DNA from: Chloroflexota bacterium
GTDB taxonomy: Bacteria > Chloroflexota > Anaerolineae > Promineifilales > Promineifilaceae
Length of the DNA: 64,000 nucleotides
Assembly (NCBI GenBank): GCA_024277135.1
Contig: JAJRVV010000087.1
Span: forward strand, 1 to 64,000
Direction: 5' to 3'
The position numbers were made by a program, and so were the translations under genes. How positions within the stretch are numbered: position 1 is the stretch's first letter; every line of letters starts with the position of its first letter. The notes beneath the pieces were generated by a model, which worked only from the letters and a program-made list of their open reading frames with translations, was not told the DNA's origin and ran no database searches. Shown here one piece after another: positions 55,649 through 64,000 of this stretch.

Positions 55649-58069
55649 ATGTCAAGAATTTTGCGCCCTGTCTGGGTTTATTTGATGATGTTGCTGCTGG
55701 TTGCGGGTTGCGCCAATGATGGCCTGGAAACGGCCGCCACCCCCATTCCCTCTACCGTCACGCCTGCGGCCCAACCGACTGCGAGTACGGCCGTAGCCGC
55801 CCTCAACCGAGATTTCGTGGTGGTAGCTACCGACGCGCCCAACCTACCCTACACCGACTTCGACCAATTTGGCAGCGTCATCGGCTTTGACAACGATTTA
55901 ATGGCGCGACTGGCAGCCCTGGCCGAATTTGAGTATGAGTTTGTCGTCACACCCTATGAAGGGTTGCTGGACACCCTGGCCAGCCCGGCCAACACCGATT
56001 TCGACGCCGTTATTTCCAACCTGGTCATTCCCGATGATCCGCCCGAAAACATCACTTACACCAACCCGTATTTGGAGGTGGGGCAGGTGGTGGTGGTGCT
56101 GGCCGACGAGCAGGGCGTGCAAAGCTACCGCGACATCCAGCCCGGCATGGCCGTCGGCGTCGCCGCCAACAGCAGCGGTTCCGACGCGGCGCGGGATGTA
56201 TTGAATTTGTCGCCCACGGACATCGTGGAATTTGACACGACCACCGACGCCCTGCAAGCGCTCACCGACGGCCAGGTGAGCGCCGCCATTATTGACAGTT
56301 ACACCGCCGAACATTTCGTCAACGCCTTTCCCGAACAAATCAAAATTGCCGGCAGCGAAGCGGGGCGGGACGCCTGGATCACGCGCAAAGCGTATGGCAT
56401 CGCGGTGGCAAGCCACAATCAAGAACTGCTAGATAAACTAAACGACGCCATCGCCCAGTCGCAAAGCGACCAGACGATTGACCGGCTCATCGTGGCCTGG
56501 CTCATCCCGGAGGAGCGAATTGACCCCGGCGAACCCCGTCTGGGCACGCCGGCCAGCGAGTTGATCATCGGCATTTTGGCAACCCAGGTGGATATGGACC
56601 CGTCCAGCGACCCGGATTTGGTGGATTGGGAGCTAAAAATCAACACGATGAGCGGCTTGTTTATCGTGAATAGCGACAGCGAGATTGTGCCTATGCTGGC
56701 AGCGGATTTCCCCGAAATTTCTGAGGACAAGTTGGAGTATACCTTCCGGCTGCGGCCGGGCTTGCGTTTCCCCGATGGCAGCGAGTTTACGGCGGAGGAT
56801 GTGAAGTGGGCGATTGATCGCTCGGCCCGGCTGGGCAGCTTTTTGGTGAACAGCTATCTCAAGGACAGCAATGACAATAGTTTTGCCGATGAGGATGCGG
56901 TGCAGGTGATTGATTCGTTGACGGTGAAGATAGCGCTGCAAGAGCCGACCGGGTATTTTCTCAGCTTGTTGGCGACGCCGCCTTATTTCCCCATCAGCAG
57001 TGAATGTTATCTGGAAACGTGGGATCCGTTGAGCGCTTGCGGCGGCATTGGCCCGTACACAATCGCCACCTGGTCGCCAAATGACCGGATGCGGCTGAAG
57101 GCGAACCCGGAATGGCCGGGACGTCCGTCGCCCGCGTTTGAGAATATCCAGATTCGTTTTTATCAGGATGCGGAGAGTATGCGCCGCTCCCTGGCCGAAT
57201 TTCAATCCATTGATATGGCCTGGACGGGGCTGCCTTATGCGGACGTGGTGGAAATGCGCCGTCTCGATTTGGACGAAGATGGCGCCGTCGATTTCAAAAG
57301 TTGGCAGGGGACGGCCGCGTTTAAGAGCTACCTCATTTTTGAGCAGGACACCCCGCCCTGGAATGACGCGCGGGTGCGTCGGGCAGCGGCTTATGCGGTG
57401 GATCGGGAGGCGCTGGCGCAGGATGTGTTTGCCAACGGCCGTACCCCCTTGTTCAGCCCGGTACCCACCGGCGTGCCTGGTTCGGCCGCCGTGTTCCCGC
57501 AACGTGATTTGGACATGGCGCGTTCGTTGTTGCAGCAGGCGGGCTATTCGGAAGCACGGCCGTTAGCCATCACCCTTTGGTACAACAACGACGCCCACTA
57601 CACCCCGTTGGAAGCGGCCTACGCCGAAGCGATCAAAGCCCAGCTAGAGGAAACCGGCATTTTCCAGGTGACGTTGGCCAGCGAAGTCTGGGACACCTAC
57701 CGGGCGCAGTTGGGGCAATGCAACTACCCCGCCTACCTGTTAGGCTGGCCCACGCCCGGCCGTCCCGCCAGCTATCTGGATATAACCAGTTGGACGGATT
57801 TCTTCATCCAAAACACCAGTACCGGCTTTTGCTCTAATTATGAAAGCGCCCAAATGGATCAGTTAGCGGCGTTGGCGCTGGCAGAAACGGACACGGAACA
57901 GCGAAATACGCTGTATGCCCAAATTCAGACGCTTTGGGCCGAAGATTTACCCACCTTGGATTTGCTCCAGGAGCCGCGACACGCCCTTTCGCTGGACAAG
58001 GTGGACGGCGTTACCGTGGACGGCCTGGGCTTGATGCATTATGAGTTGCTGACAAAAAGCGGGGGATAG
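55649..58069 (+). CDS. Lipoprotein fusing an SBP_bac_3-like domain to an SBP_bac_5 (DppA/OppA)-like domain
   Basis: LLLVAGCAN lipobox; DFVVVATDAPNLPYTDFDQFGSVIGFDNDLM...; then YTFRLRPGLRFPDGSEFTAEDVKWAIDR. Confidence 0.88.
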   Translation: MSRILRPVWVYLMMLLLVAGCANDGLETAATPIPSTVTPAAQPTASTAVAALNRDFVVVATDAPNLPYTDFDQFGSVIGFDNDLMARLAALAEFEYEFVVTPYEGLLDTLASPANTDFDAVISNLVIPDDPPENITYTNPYLEVGQVVVVLADEQGVQSYRDIQPGMAVGVAANSSGSDAARDVLNLSPTDIVEFDTTTDALQALTDGQVSAAIIDSYTAEHFVNAFPEQIKIAGSEAGRDAWITRKAYGIAVASHNQELLDKLNDAIAQSQSDQTIDRLIVAWLIPEERIDPGEPRLGTPASELIIGILATQVDMDPSSDPDLVDWELKINTMSGLFIVNSDSEIVPMLAADFPEISEDKLEYTFRLRPGLRFPDGSEFTAEDVKWAIDRSARLGSFLVNSYLKDSNDNSFADEDAVQVIDSLTVKIALQEPTGYFLSLLATPPYFPISSECYLETWDPLSACGGIGPYTIATWSPNDRMRLKANPEWPGRPSPAFENIQIRFYQDAESMRRSLAEFQSIDMAWTGLPYADVVEMRRLDLDEDGAVDFKSWQGTAAFKSYLIFEQDTPPWNDARVRRAAAYAVDREALAQDVFANGRTPLFSPVPTGVPGSAAVFPQRDLDMARSLLQQAGYSEARPLAITLWYNNDAHYTPLEAAYAEAIKAQLEETGIFQVTLASEVWDTYRAQLGQCNYPAYLLGWPTPGRPASYLDITSWTDFFIQNTSTGFCSNYESAQMDQLAALALAETDTEQRNTLYAQIQTLWAEDLPTLDLLQEPRHALSLDKVDGVTVDGLGLMHYELLTKSGG

Positions 58070-58071
58070 CT

Positions 58072-58152
58072 GAGTGTTCAGTAAACAGTAATCAGTGTTC
58101 AGTCAGCGCATACTGAACACTGAATCACTGAACACCGAATACCGAATACTGA
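58072..58152. repeat. Foldback CAGTNNT heptamer array between convergent genes
   Basis: cagtaaacagtaatcagtgttcagtcag...tactgaacactgaatcactgaacaccgaataccgaatactgat. Confidence 0.9.
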
Positions 58153-58824
58153 TCATTTCTGCTGGCGGGCTTTGAGCCGCTTGGCGCGAGGGCCGACGAT
58201 GCGCTCCGTGCCATTTATGAGCCGTTTGATGTTGGGACGTAAGGCCCACACCACGATGGCGGCGGTGGCGATGCCGCCGATGATGTATGCCAGAGTGCCA
58301 TCATACTCACCTACCCCGGCAAAATATAAAACGGCAAAGCTGATGGGGATGATGGCGGCCATCGTCATGGAAGCGACGGAGGCCATGCCCAAACCGATCA
58401 ACATGGCGATCATAGTGAGGAAGCCGATGGGGAACATGGGCCACCAGATAGCGGTGGCCCAGCCTACGTTGGGGCCAGTGCCGGCGCCGCCTTTCCATTT
58501 GAGGAAGATGGACCAATTGTGGCCGATGACGGACATGACGCCGCAAATGATGAGCGCCCATGGCAGCAAAGAATCGCCCAAGGGGCCGCCAAGGATCCAG
58601 CGGGTGATCCAGATGCCGGCAAATCCTTTGAATACGTCGCTTAACCCGGTGAGGACACCGACGCTGACGCCGGCGGCGCGCAAGGAGTTGGTGCCGCCGG
58701 TACGGCCGCTACCGAATTCGGTCAGGTTGATGCCTTTTTTGATGCGGACATACAGGTAGCCGAAAGGAACAGCCCCGGCCAGGTAGCCGATTAATCCGGC
58801 GATGATGAAGTATATTGCGTTCAA
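58153..58824 (-). CDS. plsY: Glycerol-3-phosphate acyltransferase PlsY
   Basis: GYLAGAVPFGYLYVRIKKGINLTEFGSGRTGGTNSLRAAG; GHNWSIFLKWKGGAGTGPNVG. Confidence 0.92.
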   Translation of the reverse strand: MNAIYFIIAGLIGYLAGAVPFGYLYVRIKKGINLTEFGSGRTGGTNSLRAAGVSVGVLTGLSDVFKGFAGIWITRWILGGPLGDSLLPWALIICGVMSVIGHNWSIFLKWKGGAGTGPNVGWATAIWWPMFPIGFLTMIAMLIGLGMASVASMTMAAIIPISFAVLYFAGVGEYDGTLAYIIGGIATAAIVVWALRPNIKRLINGTERIVGPRAKRLKARQQK

Positions 58825-58904
58825 TGTGACCTTCCTTCGTTTGACTTGTGCGGGTTCAGTTTATTGCATCCTATAAAACACGCCAAACAGCTTGAGGTTG
58901 CTGA

Positions 58905-59351
58905 TCAGGTGATGGTTAGCTTGATTTCAGTGACACGGCCGTCTCTGATGGCAAAAGCGCGGGCAGTGGGAGCGTTACGTTTTTGCAGGGAGACGATGAT
59001 GGCAGCTGCATCAGGATAGTATGCCTGGGCGATGTCGGTGGCAGACGGATGTTCCGGCCCTTGCGGATGCGAATGAAAAAAGGCCGCTATCTCCTGTTCA
59101 CGATCTTCAATTTCCAGCATGGCCGCCAGTTGTTGCCGGGGATCCATCTCGTAGGCGGTCATGCTCTCCAGAATGTTGTCAATCGGGTAGAAAGCTGTCG
59201 CCTCACGGCCGCTTCCAGCCAGGATGCCACACGCTTCCAATGGGTAGTGGGTTTGTAAGTGGGCCAGCATTTGATCGTATAACGGCCGTGTCAGCCGAAT
59301 CTCGTGTTTGTGCAACATACCGGGCAAAATAATAAAAGCCGAATTGACCAA
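58905..59351 (-). CDS. M67 family (JAMM/Mov34) metallopeptidase
   Basis: PLEACGILAGSG; AFFHSHPQGPEHPSATDIAQA. Confidence 0.88.
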   Translation of the reverse strand: MVNSAFIILPGMLHKHEIRLTRPLYDQMLAHLQTHYPLEACGILAGSGREATAFYPIDNILESMTAYEMDPRQQLAAMLEIEDREQEIAAFFHSHPQGPEHPSATDIAQAYYPDAAAIIVSLQKRNAPTARAFAIRDGRVTEIKLTIT

Positions 59352-59370
59352 AAGCAGTCAATTCGGCTTT
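59335..59370 (-). terminator. Rho-independent terminator downstream of the ferredoxin gene
   Basis: Perfect 14-bp stem aaagccgaattgac/gtcaattcggcttt; T-rich tail on the minus strand. Confidence 0.88.
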
Positions 59371-59411
59371 ATGCGCGTCAATATCTCCCGAAAAAACGGG
59401 GGGACAAATGA

Positions 59412-59819
59412 TTAGTCGAGCGCGTCGTAGCCCGGCCCTTCCGAGAAGAACTCGTAATTCGGCGCAATATCTTCGGTGAGATCAAAAACCTCGCCGCCGG
59501 CCAACTGCTTGGCATTCAGCAATTTTACTTCGTGGCCGTCAATTTCACCGGCAAAAGGTTGGCCGTCGGCCAGCAGCTCTTTGGTGTTGGCGATCCAGAC
59601 ACCTTCTGGCGCTTCATAGTCAAACGGCACTTCTTCTTCGGGGAAGATAGCTTCGTAGGGACATTCGGGAACGCAAGCGCCACAATCAATGCAGGTGTCG
59701 GGATCGATGTACAGCCAGGGCCATTCCGTTTCGGGAATACCTAAAACCATGCATTCGACCGGGCAAACCTCAACACAAGCAGTGTCGCGCAAGCAAAGTC
59801 TGGTAACGATATGAGTCAT
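59412..59819 (-). CDS. 4Fe-4S ferredoxin-type protein
   Basis: CLRDTACVEVCPVECMV; DTCIDCGACVPECPYEAI. Confidence 0.94.
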   Translation of the reverse strand: MTHIVTRLCLRDTACVEVCPVECMVLGIPETEWPWLYIDPDTCIDCGACVPECPYEAIFPEEEVPFDYEAPEGVWIANTKELLADGQPFAGEIDGHEVKLLNAKQLAGGEVFDLTEDIAPNYEFFSEGPGYDALD

Positions 59820-60049
59820 GAGTGGTCTCCTTCACAATTTGAAAGCAGGTTGATTTGAAGCGGATTGACCATGCGCCGGTAGCTTGTTACCATTGGCACG
59901 ATGGTCGCTGACCACATTCTAGCCACACACTTTTGCTTTGTCAACATGATTTGCAGGGTCGCAATTGATGGGTCGAACTCGTGTGCGGGCAATTGGGAAA
60001 ACGGCCGTCTCCCATCATCCTTTTCGTCCCAGGCCAATGGTTGGTAAAC

Positions 60050-61015
60050 ATGGAACAAACACAACCTGAACCCCGCTTTTCCCCTGTTTTGGTGCTGACT
60101 TTTGGCGTTTTTGCCATCTCGTTCGGCTCCATCTTCATTCGACTGGCGTATAATGAAAATGTGCCGCCCTTGGTGATCGCCGTCTGGCGCACCGGGCTGG
60201 CCTCTCTCTTTTTGCTGCCGCTGGCGTTGGCGCGCAAGCGGGCAGAACTGGCGCAGTTAACCCGAACGGATTGGGGATGGGCTTTGCTGTCCGGCGGCAT
60301 GTTGGGGCTGCATTTTGGCAGTTGGGTGTCGTCCCTCTTGTACACCACCATCACCAGTTCGACGGTGTTGGTGACGACTTCGCCGCTGTGGGTGGCGGCC
60401 GCTTCCCCCTTTTTTCTGAAGGAGTCGCTGTCGCGCCCGCTGAAAATCGGCACGGCCATGGCGCTGGTGGGCAGTGTGGCAGTGGGGTTGGGCGATGTGT
60501 TGGCGGTGCCGGACGGCCGTCTCGCGTTCAACCTGGCGCAGCCCTCTGGAGCCAACCCCATGCTGGGCAACGGCCTGGCCTTGATTGGCGCGGCGGCAGC
60601 GGCGGCGTATCTGCTGATTGGCCGCCGGCTGCGCCCCAAACTCTCCTTGCTTAGCTACACGGCCGTCGTTTATGGCATGGCCGCCCTGACTTTGCTGGTC
60701 GCCACTCTGTCAGCAGGCGAACCGCTGTTTGCTTACAGCCCCAGAGCCTATCTGCTGTTCTTGCTGATGGCGATCTTCCCCCAACTCATCGGCCACTCCT
60801 CATTTAACTGGGCGCTGGGCTATCTGCCCGCCGCCTACGTGTCGGTAGCCGTCATCAGTGAGCCGGTGGGGGCCACCATTTTGGCGATTTTGCTGTTTCG
60901 GGAGATTCCAGGGCCGGTGGTGATTGCTGGCAGTTTGTTCATTTTGGCGGGCGTGGTCAAGGCGTCCCAACGAGAGGCAGAAGCATTAAGGGAGACGACT
61001 GGTAACGCGGCCTAA
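60050..61015 (+). CDS. DMT family (EamA) transporter
   Basis: FGSIFIRLAYNENVPPLVIAVWRTGLASLFLLPLAL; two repeated EamA-like halves. Confidence 0.9.
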   Translation: MEQTQPEPRFSPVLVLTFGVFAISFGSIFIRLAYNENVPPLVIAVWRTGLASLFLLPLALARKRAELAQLTRTDWGWALLSGGMLGLHFGSWVSSLLYTTITSSTVLVTTSPLWVAAASPFFLKESLSRPLKIGTAMALVGSVAVGLGDVLAVPDGRLAFNLAQPSGANPMLGNGLALIGAAAAAAYLLIGRRLRPKLSLLSYTAVVYGMAALTLLVATLSAGEPLFAYSPRAYLLFLLMAIFPQLIGHSSFNWALGYLPAAYVSVAVISEPVGATILAILLFREIPGPVVIAGSLFILAGVVKASQREAEALRETTGNAA

Positions 61016-61327
61016 AATTTTGTCGGGGAGGAAACGGCCGTAAACCCGACTGTCGCTGCTTTGGTCTGGATTATCGCCGATGAGGGAGAGACGGCCGTGC
61101 CCATCCACCTCTTGCACTCGTTTGATGATCCACAAATCAGGCTGATCGGGATGGCACGTCACCACCACATCCCCCGGCTGCGGCGATTGGCGGCGATACG
61201 CCCGCCGATCCACCAACACCTCATCCCCCGGCGCTAAACCCGGCAGCATAGAAACTCCGGTGACGCGCACGCGCCACCGGAGCCGCAATAACCAGAGTGC
61301 AAACTCTTTGATGTCGCTTTCTTTCAC
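60986..61327 (-). CDS. sodX: S26 signal peptidase-like nickel-SOD maturation protease
   Basis: GVSMLPGLAPGDEVLVDRRAYRRQSPQPGDVVV; directly downstream of sodN. Confidence 0.85.
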   Translation of the reverse strand: MKESDIKEFALWLLRLRWRVRVTGVSMLPGLAPGDEVLVDRRAYRRQSPQPGDVVVTCHPDQPDLWIIKRVQEVDGHGRLSLIGDNPDQSSDSRVYGRFLPDKILGRVTSRLP

Positions 61328-61333
61328 ATTCGC

Positions 61334-61792
61334 TTAGCTGGCCGTGTAATACGTCACATCCCGCCCTTTGGTGGCCCAGAAAATGTTGTGGATGTCTTGA
61401 ATGGCCGCCATCAACGCTTCCGCCTTCTCCAGGTTGGCCCCCACCTTGGCCGCCGAGCAGAGCTTGGCTGCCTGCCAGAACTTGTCGTGCAAATCCGGGT
61501 ATGCTTCCAGATGAACCGGCTTGAAATAATCCGTCCACAACACCAGCAGTTCCGTTTTGGCGATGTGCGCCTGCTCTTCCTTGATGGCGATGTAGCGGGA
61601 GAGGGTGTTAGCGGTGGCGTGGCTGCCATCGCCAGGGTCCAGCGCCAGGATTTTTTTGGTCATGGACAAAACCGCTTCGGCGGCGATGCGAGCCGAGGCG
61701 GGATCATAGACGCCGCAGGGACCGTCGCAGTGAGCGCTGACTGTATCCTGAGCTGGGAACCGATTCCGAATTTGAGTTAAGAGGGTTTTCAT
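61334..61792 (-). CDS. sodN: Nickel superoxide dismutase
   Basis: HCDGPCGVYDP nickel hook preceded by a short leader. Confidence 0.95.
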   Translation of the reverse strand: MKTLLTQIRNRFPAQDTVSAHCDGPCGVYDPASARIAAEAVLSMTKKILALDPGDGSHATANTLSRYIAIKEEQAHIAKTELLVLWTDYFKPVHLEAYPDLHDKFWQAAKLCSAAKVGANLEKAEALMAAIQDIHNIFWATKGRDVTYYTAS

Positions 61793-62155
61793 GACTACCT
61801 TCCTTTTTATGTGATTATGTGGCGAGGATTCGCCAAGTTTTTTAGACTTAACAGGTTTCGACTAAAGAGAGCGCCTGTCAGAATGCTTCAAAAAAACCTG
61901 TCAGGTCTTGTACGCACGTTGTTGACAATGTTTGTATCAGTAATACACCGGGCTGTCTAACGTTTCCTCAACTTCCCTCATCTGGTTTTAAGGCCGCTTT
62001 GTTAAAAGGTCGCTTTGTTAACGCGACGCATACGCGCCTTTTACTAAATTCTAACGGGATTGACTTACAGTAACTCTGTCCATTTTCGAGGATAAATTGC
62101 ATATATGAAACTGGCGGTAGTTTATTCATCAACACCGCCAGAGGGAGAGATACAG

Positions 62156-64000
62156 ATGAGCAAAATAGTTGGCATTGATTTAGGAACTACCAATTCTGTG
62201 GTAGCTGTGATGGAGGGGGGCGAAGCTGTTGTCATTTCTTCGGCCGAGGGCGGCCGTTTGACACCGTCTATGGTAGCCTTTAACAAAAATGGGGAGCGGC
62301 TGGTGGGCCAAACGGCCAAACGGCAGGCGACCATCAACCCGGAGAACACCATTTTCTCCGTGAAGCGGTTCATCGGCCGTCGCTTTGATGATCCAGAAGT
62401 GGCTGAGGAAAAAGCGCGTTTGCCCTATGCCCTGGAGAAAGGAGCGCAGGGAGATGTGCGGGTACGGATTCCACAAAACGGCCGCGCCTACACCCCCCAA
62501 GAAATCTCCGCCATGATTCTGAGCAAAATGAAACAGGACGCGGAAAATTACCTGGGCCAGCCGGTCACCAAAGCGGTCATCACCGTGCCCGCCTACTTTA
62601 ACGACAGCCAGCGGCAGGCCACCAAAGACGCCGGCAAAATCGCCGGGCTGGAAGTCCTGCGCATCATCAACGAACCCACTGCCGCTGCGCTGGCCTACGG
62701 GCTGGACAAGAAAAAAGATGAAACCATTCTCGTCTTCGATCTGGGCGGTGGCACGTTTGATGTCTCCGTGCTGGAAGTGAGCGAAGGATTGGTGGAAGTG
62801 GTTTCCACCCACGGCGACACCCACCTGGGCGGCGACGACTGGGATTTAGCCATTATGGATTGGGTGGTGGACGAATACCGGCGCGACCAGGGCATTGACC
62901 TTAAGCAAGACCGGCAGGCGTTACAGCGGGTGCGAGAAGCGGCCGAAAAAGCGAAGATCGAACTATCTACCACGATGCAGACGGAAATCAACCTGCCCTT
63001 CATCACCGCCGACGCCAGCGGCCCCAAACATCTGCAAATGACGCTGACCCGCGCCAAATTCGAGCAGATGACCCAGCATTTGCTGGAACGGATTAAAGAG
63101 CCTCTGCAAAAGGCGTTGCAAGACGCCAACCTGAGCGCTAGTCAGTTGGACGAGGTGGTGCTGGTCGGCGGCTCCACCCGGATGCCGGGAGTGCAGGCGT
63201 TGGTCAAGAAGTTGACCGGCAAAGAGTTGAACAAGAGCGTCAACCCGGACGAGGTGGTGGCGTTGGGCGCGGCTTTGCAGGGCGGCGTACTCACCGGCGA
63301 CGTGAATGATGTGTTGCTGCTGGATGTGACGCCGTTGAGCCTGGGTCTGGAGACGCTGGGCGGAGTGATGACGACGCTGATCCCGCGCAACACCACCATC
63401 CCCACCCGCAAATCAGAGGTGTTTAGCACGGCCGAAGACAATCAGACGGCCGTTGACATCCACATTTTGCAGGGCGAACGGCCGATGGCGGTAGACAACA
63501 GCGCTTTGGGCGTCTTCCGCCTGGAAGGGTTGCCGCCGGCGCCGCGTGGTATCCCCCAAATCGAAGTGACCTTCGATATTGACGCCAACGGCATCCTCAA
63601 CGTGACGGCCAAGGACAAGGCCACCGGCAAGAGCCAGGCCATCACCATCACCGCCAGCACCAATTTGAACGAGAGCGACGTGGAGCGGATGGTGCGCGAA
63701 GCGGAGCAAAACGCGGCAAACGACGCCAAACGACGGGAACTCATCGAAGCCCGGAACACGGCCGACCAGGTGATTTACCAGACGGAGAAAAGTTTGGAGG
63801 GCTTGAACGGTCAGGCTCCCGCCGAAGTGAAGTCGCAGGTTGAGTCCAAGATCGCGGAGTTGAAAGAGGCGGTCAAAGGAGACGATGCCGCCCGCATTCA
63901 GGCGTTGACCGGCGAGGCGCAGCAGTTGGCGATGAACATTGGTCAGGCGATGTACCAGAGCGGCGGCGGCCCCAATGCTAGCGTAGCGCCGAATCCTGAC
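62156..64000 (+). CDS. dnaK: Chaperone DnaK (3' end beyond window)
   Basis: [49 protein letters not shown]; open to the window end. Confidence 0.96.
   Translation, partial: MSKIVGIDLGTTNSVVAVMEGGEAVVISSAEGGRLTPSMVAFNKNGERLVGQTAKRQATINPENTIFSVKRFIGRRFDDPEVAEEKARLPYALEKGAQGDVRVRIPQNGRAYTPQEISAMILSKMKQDAENYLGQPVTKAVITVPAYFNDSQRQATKDAGKIAGLEVLRIINEPTAAALAYGLDKKKDETILVFDLGGGTFDVSVLEVSEGLVEVVSTHGDTHLGGDDWDLAIMDWVVDEYRRDQGIDLKQDRQALQRVREAAEKAKIELSTTMQTEINLPFITADASGPKHLQMTLTRAKFEQMTQHLLERIKEPLQKALQDANLSASQLDEVVLVGGSTRMPGVQALVKKLTGKELNKSVNPDEVVALGAALQGGVLTGDVNDVLLLDVTPLSLGLETLGGVMTTLIPRNTTIPTRKSEVFSTAEDNQTAVDIHILQGERPMAVDNSALGVFRLEGLPPAPRGIPQIEVTFDIDANGILNVTAKDKATGKSQAITITASTNLNESDVERMVREAEQNAANDAKRRELIEARNTADQVIYQTEKSLEGLNGQAPAEVKSQVESKIAELKEAVKGDDAARIQALTGEAQQLAMNIGQAMYQSGGGPNASVAPNPD

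Noticed and set aside
53763-58069. GC-rich antisense ORFs as overlapping genes
   Set aside because: Conserved genes on the plus strand explain the coding signal; antisense frames lack recognisable domains.
62041-62155. CIRCE element upstream of dnaK
   Set aside because: No TTAGCACTC-N9-GAGTGCTAA-like inverted repeat found.

Overview
This 64 kb window is a gene-dense bacterial chromosome segment. Gene content and style suggest a Chloroflexota-type genome; this is inference, since no rRNA marker is present. I saw no rRNA, tRNA, CRISPR array or intact IS element. Main contents: (1) an amidase gene split by one in-frame TAG; (2) a Ser/Thr kinase-NB-ARC-TPR protein; (3) an AbiEii-like nucleotidyltransferase pair; (4) ComEC; (5) a TumE/TumA-like toxin-antitoxin pair; (6) a long same-strand cluster (13.0-25.5 kb) for aminophosphonate catabolism (PhnX, PbfA-like lyase, PhnW). 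That cluster also carries a glutamine-synthetase-like ligase, a DadA-like flavoenzyme, a class I GATase and a GpdQ-like phosphodiesterase, with a divergent AraC regulator. (7) Tandem response regulators and tandem glutamate dehydrogenases; (8) ssb, arsM/arsR, plsX/fabF, phoU; (9) a liv-type ABC transporter locus with extra binding proteins, including an SBP_bac_3-SBP_bac_5 fusion, interrupted by a HicAB module; (10) nickel SOD with its maturation protease, and a dnaK truncated by the window end. Two genome-scale signals are not explained by genes. One is an extremely iterated palindrome, ACGGCCGT (about 94 copies by eye, expectation about 1-2), analogous to cyanobacterial HIP1. The other is several unrelated families of intergenic foldback arrays built from 7-, 8- or 9-bp units, which often supply the stop codon or C-terminal residues of the adjacent gene.
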